From: Chara braunii
Lineage: Eukaryota > Streptophyta > Charophyceae > Charales > Characeae
Direction of reading: 5' to 3'
NCBI GenBank assembly: GCA_003427395.1
Contig: BFEA01000652.1
Location: forward strand, 402,620-459,094
DNA length: 56,475 bases
Shown one piece after another: positions 23,366-34,031 of this stretch (positions are counted from its first letter, which is position 1; every line of letters begins with the position of its first letter). The notes beneath the pieces are model-generated. The model searched no databases. It saw only the letters and a list, made by a program, of their open reading frames with translations, and had not been told where the DNA came from. The translations under genes and the position numbers were made by a program.

Positions 23366-23620
23366 CCCCACCGCGCCCGTTTCTTTTTCGTTTGTTAATC
23401 TTAGAGAAAACTAGGGCGCGGTCAGGCTTAGAGTTTGAAAATACATTTCAAACTGCCATTTTGGAGTTCAGTCCCCTCTAAAGTTTACAATGCAGGTAAA
23501 ACTCCGTCGTCGCGTGGCTGTCCAAAACAGAGTTTGTAATTTCAGTCTAGTCATCCACGTCGGAGGGCCAGGCCGTTTTCCAAAAAAGAAAAGAAGAAAC
23601 AAGAAGGGGGAAAAAAAAAA

Positions 23621-23742
23621 TCATGGCGATGTATCTTTCCATGTTCTACCGAAAGATTCACTCTCCGTTTCCATGATTGATCTCCAAATGTGCAAAACGA
23701 GAGTGAATCTTCGCTAGAACATGGAAAGATACAGCTCCATGA
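23621..23742. mobile_element. Palindromic MITE, GTATCTTTCCATG family, copy 1
   Basis: The left arm TCATGGCGATGTATCTTTCC continues ATGTTCTACCGAAAGATTCACTCTC. The right arm is its inverse (GAGAGTGAATCTTCGCTAGA..CATGGAAAGATAC..CCATGA). About 122 bp, almost entirely stem. Confidence 0.85.
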
Positions 23743-23893
23743 TTTTTGTCTTCTGTGCAACGGGAATACACGGCATATTAAAGACGCAGAGGCCGTAGGG
23801 GAGACACGTGTTGACAACGACCCCGTTTCTTTTCTTTTTTTTTTCTTTGTTTTTCCCTTCTCAGATTTCCCGACCTATGCATGTTATCCTTAG

Positions 23894-24022
23894 GGCCTTG
23901 TGGAGGTGCATCTTTCCATGTTCTAGCGAAAAATTCACTCTCGTTCTGCCTGGCTCCACTACTCTCGAAATGTGCAAAACGAGAGTAAAACTTCCTCTAA
24001 AACATGGAAAGATACAAGGCCA
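23894..24022. mobile_element. Palindromic MITE, GTATCTTTCCATG family, copy 2
   Basis: Arms GCATCTTTCCATGTTCTAGC..ATTCACTCTCGTT and CGAGAGTAAAACTTCC..ACATGGAAAGATAC. Lies about 150 bp from copy 1 in the same arrangement. Partial relatives occur at about 14970-15015, 27005-27055, 53475-53515 and 53850-53885. Confidence 0.85.
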
Positions 24023-24048
24023 TGATTTTTTATTTTTATTTTTTATAG

Positions 24049-24289
24049 AAGGCTCCATCTATTGGTGGGGAGCTGCACCTGCTGGAAACCGGGTCCAACG
24101 TCCCACCAAAATTGCGTTCTTGAATAATCCTGTGAGAAACTTGTTGGGAACTGGGCCCAGCGTCCCTTCTAAAGGAATAAAGACAGGGAGTGGTGGAGCA
24201 AGGCTCTCTATGTTTTTTTTTTTTTCCCTAAATAAATCTAGGCCTCGATGCATGGCTGGCCACGACAACAATACCTTGACCACATCCAA

Positions 24290-24325
<36 letters not shown>

Positions 24326-24775
24326 GTCTCGTGCCTTGGGCCACGCTCACGATGCCTCGGCCACGTCCGAGATTCAAAAAAAATAAAAAAAGGAGACCAC
24401 ATGTCGGACTGGACTACAGTTGCAAACTCCGCCTTGCGACTTTTATGCGTGTGGAGTGTTTCGATTACAGTTGAAACTTGAGACGATAATGCACTCCAAA
24501 AAGGTAGTTAGAAATGCATTTACAAACTACTTTCGTGATTGCGCCCTAGTTACCCCTACTGCTTATTTTCGTCTACGTTTTTTTTTTTTTTTTTTCTTTC
24601 TCGTTTTTTTGGAATACTGGTCACTCGTCGGTGGGTACCCCGCTCGACGTGGCGCATTTACGGCCTCGTTGGCTTTTTTAATTTAGGCGAGGTACTGATG
24701 GTTTAATTTGAAGGCTCCATCTATTGGTGGGGAGCAGCTGCTGGAAAAATCGGGTCCTGCGTCCCTATACATCTC
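24049..24775 (+). repeat. Repeated GGCTCCATCTATTGGTGGGG word
   Basis: GGCTCCATCTATTGGTGGGG followed by AGC..GCTGCTGGAAA and CGGGTCC..CGTCCC starts at 24051 and again at about 24713. A shorter relative (GTGCTGGGAACCGGGCCAAG) lies at about 46618, and an internal GGGAACTGGGCCCAGCGTCC at about 24146. Dispersed noncoding repeat. Confidence 0.75.
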
Positions 24776-27700
24776 AAAGGTTTTATAAAAACGTGTAAAC
24801 ATATGTGTCCAGTGCTCCCTGACCACCGCCGATGTCGGTGCAAATACCCTTACAAGGGTATCCGCCCTGATTTTTGCAAGTGAAAGAAAATAAGTTTAGT
24901 TTAAAGTTGAATATATCGCGCGAGCGTTGTCTATGCGGCTGATGGTTGACTAGAATAAAGAGTGTGTGGACGCGTAGAATTGAGGCGCGTGTGATCTTTT
25001 TAATTGTTGATGATTGAAGAGTCGGCGTGAAGGTCGGCCAAATTTTTTTGATTTTTTGATTTTTTGATTTTTTGATTAAGGTAGGATTAAAAAGATTATG
25101 TCTCGGTGATTGATGCGATTGCCTGTGTCTTATGCGCACGCGTGGAGAACGACATCGATAACAAGGAGGCCTTGAACTGTTCTCGGTAGACCCGCGCATC
25201 GCGCAGTGCCCGTTTATTTAGGCATTCGTCAAAGCTAGACCCAGACTTGGGTCTGGCACTATTAGTTACGGTGTCAGACTTTCATCAAAGAGACTCAGGG
25301 ATCGAGACCGGGCGGTGATGACGCAGGGATCAGGGTGGCGTGAACGAAGCGAGGAGGGTCAGGGCCTGGCGGGGCTATCTCCTTTGGGTTTGTATTTGGC
25401 GGCGTCTGGGCGGTACTGACAGTTCCTTTTCGATGATTAAAAATTTCCTAGATATTTTATAACTTTTATTATCATTATTATTAAATTTTACACCCTGACT
25501 TTTATTTAATCAGGCGCGACACTAGCCGTGGGTGGTCGTCGCATCAACCATGGAGTTGAGCACGCACCCATTTTGGTGAGCCTGTGGGCGATCGGCCACG
25601 AAACGGAGAAAAGTCTAGGTGGCGGGATGCCTTTTTTTCGAATGTCGCACCCACTAGTCGTGGTTTATTGTGAGAGGTTTGGGTGTGGGCATGTCCGATG
25701 TGATTGGGAAGTTGGTGCATTGCGCATGGGCAGGACGGCCCATAGCACAGTGTCGGAAGCCACAGGCACGCAGGGAACCTCGTAGCAGCCACATCCGTGC
25801 TTGAGCCCCCACGGGGGGACATGCGGGAGCTGCACCCACCAGCAGGTGTGCTACCTGCTCCAATAGGTGGGTAATACTGGCCAGGGGTCAACCGGCAGCG
25901 TCAGGACCGAGTTTCTTCAATGGGCCAACGATTGTTTCCTGTCGGAGTACCGAGAGAGGACAGTCAGAACCGCGGAATAATACTCGCGGATGGAAGGGGG
26001 GGCCGACTGTTGTCGACTACTGAGGCAAGCGGAGGAGGCTGACAGAGTGGTGACGGGCAAGAAGGCACACAACGGCTGTGCAGGCGCTGCCAGGCTAAAG
26101 GGAACGCGGCAGGGAGCAGGCGACAAAGGAGGCTGGCAACGGGTAATAGTGAGTCGGGGTAGGGAGCGACGGAGCAACAGAGAAGGGACGGAGGAGGAAT
26201 TAGCAGAGGAAATAAATCAGGGCACGTCTCCGCACCGGATCCATTCGCAGAGAGAAGCTATGGAGGAACGGGGGAGCGTAGCAGGACGAGCTTAGCTCGC
26301 TCGATTTTTACCGGAATTGAGCGAGAAAAGAGGCGATCCCGGGGTTTTGGCCCCGGGCAAGCCGATTGATGAGGTCAGATTTAGTGTTAAGCTAGTAGAA
26401 TTAGACTTGGATAAAGAAGTTAGTATGCGGGAAATGGCGGAACGAGGAGGATGGAAAGTGGAAAGGTGTGTCGTCTGCTCATTTATAGACGAAAACGGGT
26501 AGGGTAGGAATCGTTTTGGGGGTTTTAATGTCGGGCGAACCCAAATCCGCGGTTATAATAGGATGAGAATGAGTGGTAGGAAAGTTAGTAGAGAGAATGA
26601 GCCGCGCGGAGATAGCAATGGGAAGAAAGAAGGTGAGAGAAGAGGATGTCGATTTTACCAATTTCTTGACGAAAACGGGCGAAGGAAGGTTCGTTTTTGG
26701 GGTTTTCGGGTGCTGCGAATCGAAGGGCGGAATCAGATTGGTAGAAGGAGAAGCGTAGAGCGAAGGAGAAGAAAAGAGTGCTGCATGGAGACTCTCGGAA
26801 GCTGGCTATGGCAGAAAGTAAGAGATGAGAATCTCGCTCGTTTCTCAGCGAGATCGAGCGAGAGAAGGAGAAAAGGTGGGGTTATTACGGCAGACGAGTT
26901 CAACGGGTAGCACGGATTCCGAGGTTGGCGGATGGATTTTGTGCAGCAAGCAGTGAAGGCCGCGCTGAGAGGGGGAATTATGGGATTGCACTATAAGAGA
27001 GTGTATGCTTCCGCATTCTAGCGGAAGATTCATTCGATTTTGTTCATTCTTCAAGTTTCGATGAAGTAGTCGCCCCCCACCTCTCTGCGCGGATGGATAG
27101 AAAGCAGGGTGTGTTTCTGTGTTTTAACAGAGGGGCCGGTTGAGACTCGAACGGGCTGAAAAAGAGGGAGAGAGTAAGAGTAAAATCACCTTAAGAAAGC
27201 GGGGCAGAGGGACTGCAAAGTGGAGCTATGGGGCCAAGCAGCGTTTTAACTTGAAACTGGTTGGTCGTAGGGCCGATGCATGAAACTGGCAAACTGCAGA
27301 ACACGAGCTTGAACCCAGCGGCCTAGCTCGAGTGGTAAGGCGCCCAAGTGGCATTGAGGAGGTATAGGGCTCATTCCCCATTGGCCCCGTGTACATAAGC
27401 GAGTTAGACGCCCGCCACGTAGCAGATTGTCATCGTGGCATTGAGCAACTATCTGGCGTTCTGACTGTTGTGACAGACTGTCATTGATACTGCTAGGGAA
27501 AACAACAGGAGATCAGTAGCATAAGTTGGGAACTCATCTGTTTTGTCAGGTCTACTACTCATCCGATTGTTGGGGCAGAGTAAGGCGAGCGACAAGATTG
27601 GAGGCTCACCCGCTGGCCTAAAGCACCGCCTATCTGTTCGACAGAAGGGGCATGAAGCAAGCTGCAGATCGGAAGACTGTCTGTTGGCGGGGTGTGCGAG

Positions 27701-27969
27701 TTGCGGGGTTGGAGTCTTACCTGTGGGCAGATACGTTGGCCACTTCACACAAAATAAGAAGAGCTTAGCTGCATACTGCAGGCCCAACTCTCCCACAATA
27801 GCGCCATCCATTGCTGGGTGAAGCGGCGGCAGGTTAGCTAAGTGAGACACACAAGGTCACCGACTAGTATACTGTGCACCTTACAGTACGAGGTGACTGA
27901 AGAAGTACCATAGGTTTGAGGGCTTACCGGTGGCCATTGCACTAGAGCTGCGGAGTTCTTGTGATTGCT
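24776..27969. other. Noncoding stretch, purine-rich in part
   Basis: No gene recognised. It contains a hairpin AATACCCTTACAAGGGTAT near 24844-24862, (TTTTTGA)n near 25045-25078, a CCCGGGG..CCCCGGG palindrome near 26338-26358, and two diverged copies of GACGAAAACGGG..GGGGTTTT at about 26491 and 26669. From 26150 to 26900 the plus strand is G/A-rich, which creates long Arg/Glu-rich open frames without family motifs. Confidence 0.45.
27316..27390 (+). other. tRNA-like A and B box pair (possible SINE head)
   Basis: CTAGCTCGAGTGGTAAGGCG resembles a Pol III A box in a D-arm, and 40 bp on AGGGCTCATTCCCC resembles a B box in a T-arm. An acceptor stem is poor (GGCC only), so this is not a functional tRNA; a tRNA-derived SINE head is the likeliest reading. 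No tail was identified. Confidence 0.35.
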
Positions 27970-28345
27970 GAGGGGGAGGTATTGATGTGATTTCGGAGAG
28001 CCGCCAGAGAGTCAATGGATGGCAGTCTGGCGGTAGTTGGCCAAGCTATACTGCGTATTTGGCCATCATTGCGGGCCCCTCAGGCGACTGAAGGTATCAA
28101 GGCCCTCTCCTGCGAGTCTGAGTGCGCCATTCATGTTTCTGAGAGTCTTAAAGCTTTCTACTTTTGCCCTTTTAATTCTAAGTTTAGTCTATTGGTTCTG
28201 AGAGGAAGGCGGCCGACGGGATTGCAACCCGTAATCCGTGCCAAGGCCTCTGTGGGAGGTTCGCCTCACCAATTGCGGGAGCTCTGTCGGAACTCAGGAG
28301 GAGTTTTGGAGGCAGGGAACTGAGAGGTAACTATTGCTTTCCCTC

Positions 28346-28351
28346 TATAAA
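28346..28351 (+). promoter_or_regulatory. Conserved TATA box of LTR-like copy A
   Basis: TATAAA in the context CTTTCCCTCTATAAACC, matched at the same place in copy B (51741-51746, minus strand), where the surrounding bases have diverged. Conservation between copies supports a Pol II promoter. Confidence 0.6.
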
Positions 28352-28566
28352 CCCTGCTATAACCCTTTACCTGTACTCCTTGATTGCGTTTTGACTGAAT
28401 ATACTGAGTGCATCTTTACTTTGACTTTCAGTTTGACTTTCAGGACATAACCAGATTGAATAAAGGAATGTATGCTTAATATAAGTTTCAATTTATTGTT
28501 TGACTGAAAGCAGATTGTGGGATTGCATCTGGGGGAAGGTTGGGAGGAAGACAGTATTGCTTTAAA

Positions 28567-29455
28567 GTTTGACTGGGTCATTAAGGCTGAGAAGTCCCCA
28601 TAAGTTTGGGGAGACCCAGTGCTATGTTTGTTTTGGATTGCTTGGAGCATCAGACCATTTCATAAGTTTGGGTGGTCTGATTGCTCTGGAGGTTGGGAAG
28701 TCCCTATAAGTTGGGGGAGACCCAGTGCTGTGGAATTGCATGGAGAGTCAAACCATTCTATAAGTTTAGGTGGTCTGGTTGCTCTGACTTGCGAGGGTTT
28801 AACTGTAATTGACTTTTCGGGAGCCAAGCATATTCTGTAAGTTCAGGTGGCTTGGATGCCTTGTTTACTTTAGGTTTCTTTCCTGTTTATTTGGTTCTGG
28901 ATGAGGAGGTCTGAGCCACTCTATAAGTTTAGGTGGTTCAGCCTCTTCCTGCTTTTATTCTGAGGGAGTAACCTTGGCAAAGAGTCAGGCTATTCCATAA
29001 GTTTGGGTGACTTCGACTCCATGCCATGCACAAATTGGATCAGAGAGGAACGAACAAGGTAGAGAGTTAGACTATTCTATAAGTTTAGGTAGTCTGGCTC
29101 AATGCCTCGCACATGCTGGAACCCAAATGTTATAATTTGGCTATACTTTATTATTATCTTATTTAAGATCAGGCTAGTCAGACTATTCTATAAGTTTAGG
29201 TAGTCTGACTATAGCTTATCACAATCTGAAGAGAGTATAACTAAGAGTATAACTGAGGGTAACTTGGGCCGACTGAGCATTGTTTCTAAGACGAATGACT
29301 CAGTCCTACGCCCGCTTGAAAGATTAAGTTCAGGGCGACTAGAATGGCCTAGTCATATGCCCAAAGAAGAAATAAGTAGTTGTGCCCTCTGTTCTGTGTA
29401 TACTGAATGGTTGGGTCAGGCATGTCCCATAAGTTTGGGTGACCTGACTTTACGC
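28567..29455 (+). repeat. Hairpin array with constant loop, copy A
   Basis: About ten irregularly spaced units share the loop word YATAAGTTTRGG. Each is flanked by arms that pair with each other but differ between units: AGTCAGACTA/TAGTCTGACT (29176-29210, perfect), ACTGGGTC/GACCCAGT (from 28571), CATCAGACCA/TGGTCTGATTG (from 28648), CCAAGC/GCTTGG (from 28824), CTGAGCCAC/GTGGTTCAG (from 28910), AGACTA/TAGTCT (from 29067), GTCAGG/CCTGAC (from 29415). G-T pairs occur where perfect pairing is lost. Function unknown. Confidence 0.8.
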
Positions 29456-29779
29456 CTTATGTAAGCTGGGTATAAAGGGATAAATCATTGCGATGCTACG
29501 AACTATTGTTTGATAAGGTTGACCTTGGGATGGTGAAAATACTTACCTTTGTGGTTTGGTCTGCATGTAACTGAGTGAGGCCACTACTTAGTCTGAGTTT
29601 CAGTTTGATAGGTAGTTGCTTTAGTTGCTCACCACGCGCTAGAGCCATAGAAGTTCGTTTCAATTCTTGCATTTTCTGAGCTAAGTTTTTTTTTACTTAG
29701 ATCAATTTCTGTATTTTCTGGAATTTTTTATTGTACTTGGTCTTATATAAATCTGGGTAAACTACTTTCTCTTTGGGAA

Positions 29780-29796
29780 GCGCTGCCGAAATTTTT
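29780..29796 (+). promoter_or_regulatory. GCGCTGCCGAAATTTTT leader word
   Basis: Same word as in the duplicated hairpin before Gypsy gag (324-340) and, inverted and in three variants, in copy B (50193-50212, 50315-50337, 50432-50452). AACCAAGGAGTTAGTCAGAT follows it here and, diverged, in copy B. Confidence 0.65.
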
Positions 29797-29880
29797 GCAA
29801 AACCAAGGAGTTAGTCAGATTGTGTCTTTTCAAAAGCTCAGTTCATCTAACGTTTATATATGACTTAGTAGAGATCTGGA

Positions 29881-30436
29881 GAGTCTCCTTTTCTAAAGGG
29901 AGGGAGGTAAAAAAAAAAAAAAAAAAATCCTCGTTTGCGCATGCCTGGGAGCAAGATTGGCTTCTCTCTAAAGGTTGGATCCTGGAGCAAGGTCACACTA
30001 CTGGAAGCTAAGAGGGTTGTGTACAACACCTGAATCACGGTACAGTTTGTGCAGAGATGCAGAAAAGCAGATCAATCCCGATATTCTGCATCGTTTGGGC
30101 ATGAAATATATTCAGTATGCCCCTACCAGTACTCGTTCCAAATTTGAAGTATGCCCCGGTAGCTCCTCTCCCAGGGCCAAGGGAGCGGCCGCGTGCCACC
30201 AACGACCACAGGGGCATGCTAAAAAGTTACACCCCTCACTGACACGGGCCTACAAGAAACTTCGGAGGCCCCAGGGGCATGACAGGGTAAATCAACCGTC
30301 GGAGGGGCATACCGCACATAAATGGAAGTCAGAGAGGCATTTCAAAAATTTCTCTTTCTTTTATGGCACTCGCAAATGAAAACACACAGACACACACGCA
30401 CACAATGTTAGGGACCCGAAAGCAGATAGAGGGCGC
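29881..30436. other. Short noncoding stretch
   Basis: No gene recognised. It has poly-A at 29910-29927 and a run of short GGGGCAT words (about 30120, 30210, 30275, 30305) at 30-90 bp spacing. Confidence 0.5.
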
Positions 30437-30863
30437 CGTTAGACACTCCTTTTGAAATCCTCGGGCAATAGGAAAAATTCCTAATGGTTCAAAAGGAAAT
30501 TTGGGCCGTCGTTCCACCTGTCCTCGGGGACGTCGCTCGGGGGTATTCTCTAAGAGCAATGCCATTAAAAAAAAAAAAAAAAAGCAGTTGTGCTTCAAAC
30601 CTTAAGCCAATAGGGTGCCGTCACAATCCAAATTCTCGACTGTAACGTTTTTCTACGTGTGTGCCCTCTCCTCTCCATGAAACGTGGATTCCTTGTGCCC
30701 AAGGGACTCGCCTTGGGCAATACGAAGAAATGGTTGGGGAAAGTCCTATTGCCCGAGGAATTTTCTTACGATTGTTTCCACTTTTTCTTTGCGACTGCAT
30801 CCCCCAGGATAGGTGGAACAAACAATTCCTTGGGCATTTTGTGTCCCCGAGGAGTGTCTAACG
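30437..30863. mobile_element. Non-autonomous Harbinger-like element
   Basis: Ends CGTTAGACACTCCT (30437-30450) and its exact complement AGGAGTGTCTAACG (30850-30863). Inside, CCTCGGGCAATAGG and CCTATTGCCCGAGG form a second inverted pair. The ends are near-copies of the ends of the large element that starts 46 bp later, so it is probably mobilised by the same kind of transposase. 427 bp, no coding capacity. Confidence 0.72.
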
Positions 30864-30908
30864 AGCCTTAGATACAAAACTTGGGTTACAAGTGAGAGTA
30901 AGGACCTC

Positions 30909-30928
30909 GTTAGACCCTCCTTGGAAAA
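30909..30928 (+). repeat. Harbinger left terminal repeat
   Basis: GTTAGACCCTCCTTGGAAAA; complement at 39100-39119. Confidence 0.88.
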
Positions 30929-31767
30929 TCCTCAGGAATTAGGATGAGGTCCTTAGAAAATTTTCGGCTTTCAGCGTCGTCGTTACACCGCATCCTAATT
31001 TGATGGGTCCCAAGGAAAACCCTTGGAGGCCTCCGGTGGCCAATTTCATATGCATACACGAGACCGCGGGGGGCGGATGTTCGTCGTCGTGCTTGGATGT
31101 TCGTGCGTCGTCGGCGTGGTCCAGTGGCGGAGATAGGGAGGCCCGCTGCAGGCCATCGGGGTGGGAAAAAAAAATGGCGCGACCATCCCAGTTCAAAATT
31201 TGCAATTTCAAACCTTCATAATAACGCGTCCGCGCCAGAGGCAAGAAGGCCGCTGGAGTGCACATTGGAGCCAAACATCCGTATGGAGGAGTACTGGCGG
31301 GCATGGCTTAATAGACGGACATTGGAACTCACACCGGTGTAGCACGAACGGTAACGGTCGTCCCGCTCGACGTCGCCAACGAGTCCCACCTTCCTCTACG
31401 GGCCGTCCATGACAATCCTGTGGACCGCCATAGCTGACCGTGTACGTCGGGGGGGTGCGTGAAGCGTGGGATTCCGTGAAGCACGTAGAGTGTTGCCGCC
31501 AGATCCGTCGACGTGGAGACAAGGGAACGAGGGCGCCGACGAGAAAAGGGGTGTTGGGCATTTTCTCGTTGCACGTCATGAACATGGAGGGAGAGGTGCG
31601 GGCCGTTGGGAATGCATTGACGACTTCGGAGAGAAATGTCACGGTTGCGGCTGTGTCGGTCGTCGCCATTCGTTATCACATTGAGAGAGCCACAACTCGC
31701 CTGAAGATGAGGCTGTCCATTCGCAGGCAAAGGCAGCTCATGCAACAAGTTATGGAGGCGCCCGATT

Positions 31768-32787
31768 GTGTGTCGTTGTCGGAATCCATTGTGCAATTCT
31801 GTTGCGCTATGGCATCGGGTGCGATCCCATGGGCGACCGGAGGGCTACTATAAGGAGAAGCTATGGATGTCCCGTAGAGTGTTCTTGGAGATCGTCGAGG
31901 TGTTGTCCCCTCATCGACAGCGCAGGGTGACATTCTACAGGAAGCCTTTGATGCCCGATCACACCGTCGCATACACGCTTTATCGTTGGGCAAGCAAGGA
32001 GACGAACGAGAGCAGCACGTCGTCATTCGGTATAAGTCGCACATCAGGATTGATTGCAGTGGAGGACGTGACGAGGACGCTTCTCAGTGTGTACCAAGAG
32101 AAGATCGTTTGGCCTTCTAGGTTGCGGCGGCTGGTCGTTCTGCGCGCGTTCGAGGCGAAGGTTTTCCCCAAATGCTATGGTTGCATAGACTGCACGTACA
32201 TCTACGTGGGCAAACCAGCCAACGCGTCGTCCGAGAACTATTGCGACCGGAAGCATCGTTTTTCGGTGGTTGCGCATGTTGTTGTGGAATTGGACTTGCA
32301 TGTGACAGACATTTTTGGTGGCTATCCAGGGAGCTGTCACGACATCCGAGTGCTTCAATTGTCCAATATGTGGACGCGTGCTGAAGAGGGGGATCTTTTT
32401 CATGGTCCTGATGTGCTCCTGCCATTCGGGGTGCAAACACACGGGTACATCCTTGACGATAATGACTATCTTCCCATGGAGTGGATCGTGGTGCCTTTTG
32501 GAGGGACCGATCAAATCCCCGACGAGGAGAGGTTCGACAACAAGCAGAAGGTCGCCAGAGGAGCGGTGGAGAGAGCTTTTGGCAAGTTGAAGGGGATGTG
32601 GAGGTTTTTTCTCCGCACACACAAAATGAATATGGACACTCAACAGTTCCAAGCCGTGTGCATTCTGCAAAACATCCTCGTGGATGCTTGCATCGACTTG
32701 TGGGAGGTGGACGTGAATGGTGTGCGTCGTCGAGTGGACTTTGGGATGGATCATCCACCCCACCCCATTGCGGGGAAACGTTCATAG
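31768..32787 (+). CDS. PIF/Harbinger DDE transposase
   Basis: HARBI1/PIF1-type endonuclease (DDE_4-like) that would cut and insert the element as a dimer with its SANT-type partner. Counting codons from 31768: first catalytic Asp in CIDCTYIYV (141), Asp in GGYPGSCHDIRVL (192), the YILDDNDY segment (228-234), and Glu in ARGAVERAFGKLKGMWR (268). The first ATG in this frame is 31867 (MSRRVFLEIVEVL). The upstream part of the helical N-terminus appears to lie in another frame (GIPWATGG region, ending 31853), so a one-base lesion near 31850 is likely. Family members are usually around 400 residues, longer than this frame. The ORF is open to TAG 32785-32787. Confidence 0.85.
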   Translation: MCRCRNPLCNSVALWHRVRSHGRPEGYYKEKLWMSRRVFLEIVEVLSPHRQRRVTFYRKPLMPDHTVAYTLYRWASKETNESSTSSFGISRTSGLIAVEDVTRTLLSVYQEKIVWPSRLRRLVVLRAFEAKVFPKCYGCIDCTYIYVGKPANASSENYCDRKHRFSVVAHVVVELDLHVTDIFGGYPGSCHDIRVLQLSNMWTRAEEGDLFHGPDVLLPFGVQTHGYILDDNDYLPMEWIVVPFGGTDQIPDEERFDNKQKVARGAVERAFGKLKGMWRFFLRTHKMNMDTQQFQAVCILQNILVDACIDLWEVDVNGVRRRVDFGMDHPPHPIAGKRS

Positions 32788-33087
32788 CGGGGTTCATGCA
32801 TTTTTGTTTTTTTTTAGTGTAGATTTATTTCATGTTTTCGTATTGTTAGTGTTATTTTCTTGCTAAACATTTATAGAGCGATGGACGGTGCTCCATCAAA
32901 AATTTTAATATGGTGGCGCTATCGCCTTTACTTTGTGTTTTGAACTTCTCCAACACTTGTTTTCGCCGTCCTTCTATAGCTGTGTGGCAATGTTACGGTT
33001 CAAATTTCGATCCCGCTCATTCTGTGCTTGGTTGTGTGCTGCATGTCTTCGGTGATGATCTCATTGGAGTCACATCCACGGGTTCAA

Positions 33088-33300
33088 TCACACTAAAATC
33101 GATCAATCAATCATTCAATCAATCAATCGATCAGCCAATCGTTCAATTGATAGATAAATCAATCAATCAATCCATCGACTGATCGATCAATCAATAAATC
33201 CATCGACTGATCGATCAATCAATCAATCAAACAATCGATCAATCATTCAATCAATCAATCGGTCAATAGATGCATCAGACAATCAATCAATCAATCATTC
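33088..33300 (+). repeat. Degenerate (AATC)n tract
   Basis: ATCAATCAATCA units interrupted by ATCGATC and ATTC variants over about 210 bp. Confidence 0.9.
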
Positions 33301-33827
33301 GGTGAATTAATACGGAAATGACAATCACAAACTCGAACGACTGAAGTCGGCAATATTCGTGTAAAAATAAAATAAAATGGTGTGGCAGAAAGGCTGAAAG
33401 TTGCACCAAATATCACACACCATATTCACAAGTTGTCCATGACAGCATTAAAGACGCATGCAATTACTGGACGATCCCTGCTCTCCGAGATCGTACACAG
33501 ATCACAAGCATGGACATGGGCGAGAGGAGCATAAAGAAGACAACGCTCACGAGAAAGATGCATTCGCCCACGTGGACGTAGGTTTTTGTTTCTTTTTAAA
33601 ACATAAAAAAGGTGTCATTCTCATAGTGACTTCTTTTCAAATCCACGCGACACAACAACAACTACGTCGACCGACCATAGCGATAACCACAGACGGCAGC
33701 ACAGCGCCCATCCATTAACAAAGCCCCCTTGGGCAGAGGTGGCAACCCCTCCACCACCCCGTCCTCCAGTTCCCCCGCCCCCTCCTTTTGTTCCCCCCCC
33801 CCCTCCTTCCGTTCCCCCATCCCCCCC

Positions 33828-33830
<3 letters not shown>

Positions 33831-33874
<44 letters not shown>

Positions 33875-33890
33875 TCTCTCTCTCTCTCTT

Positions 33891-33933
<43 letters not shown>
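33831..33933 (+). repeat. (CT)n microsatellite
   Basis: About 100 bp of CT with two short interruptions, preceded by C-rich sequence with runs of C. Confidence 0.95.
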
Positions 33934-33935
<2 letters not shown>

Positions 33936-34031
33936 GGACGAAGGACGACGGGCGATGGACGTGGTGCCATCAACTGGGGGACATTCTGCTCCGCACGCGG
34001 ACAAGGCGAGGAGGTGGCACTACGACGATTC

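Larger units (their letters stand above)
27970..29880 (+). mobile_element. LTR-like element, copy A
   Basis: About 1.9 kb that is homologous, in inverted orientation, to 50150-52120. Shared landmarks in order: TTTGGCCATCATTG, GAGGCAGGGAACTGA, a CTATAAA box, CTTTGACTTTCAGTTTGACT, CTGAAAGCAGATTGTGGGAT, the hairpin array, GGTAGTTGCTTTAG, CATTTTCTGAGCTAAGTTT, and GCGCTGCCGAAATTTTTGC. There are no coding motifs. The order promoter-like TATA, structured transcribed leader, then Gypsy-like leader word suggests an LTR (solo or truncated). Boundaries approximate. Confidence 0.65.
32788..34031. other. Spacer between the converging Harbinger genes
   Basis: No gene recognised. It holds the 3' flanks of both genes, a degenerate (AATC)n tract and a long (CT)n tract (separate entries). 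Confidence 0.5.

Noticed and set aside
22073-23398. Long open frame across the first gap
   Set aside because: Made of N and (CT)n; no biological meaning.
26150-26910. Arg/Glu-rich open frames
   Set aside because: Follow from purine-rich DNA; no start context, motif or conservation evidence.
28567-29455. CRISPR-like array
   Set aside because: Repeats are too short and irregularly spaced, the variable parts pair with each other, and the sequence is eukaryotic.
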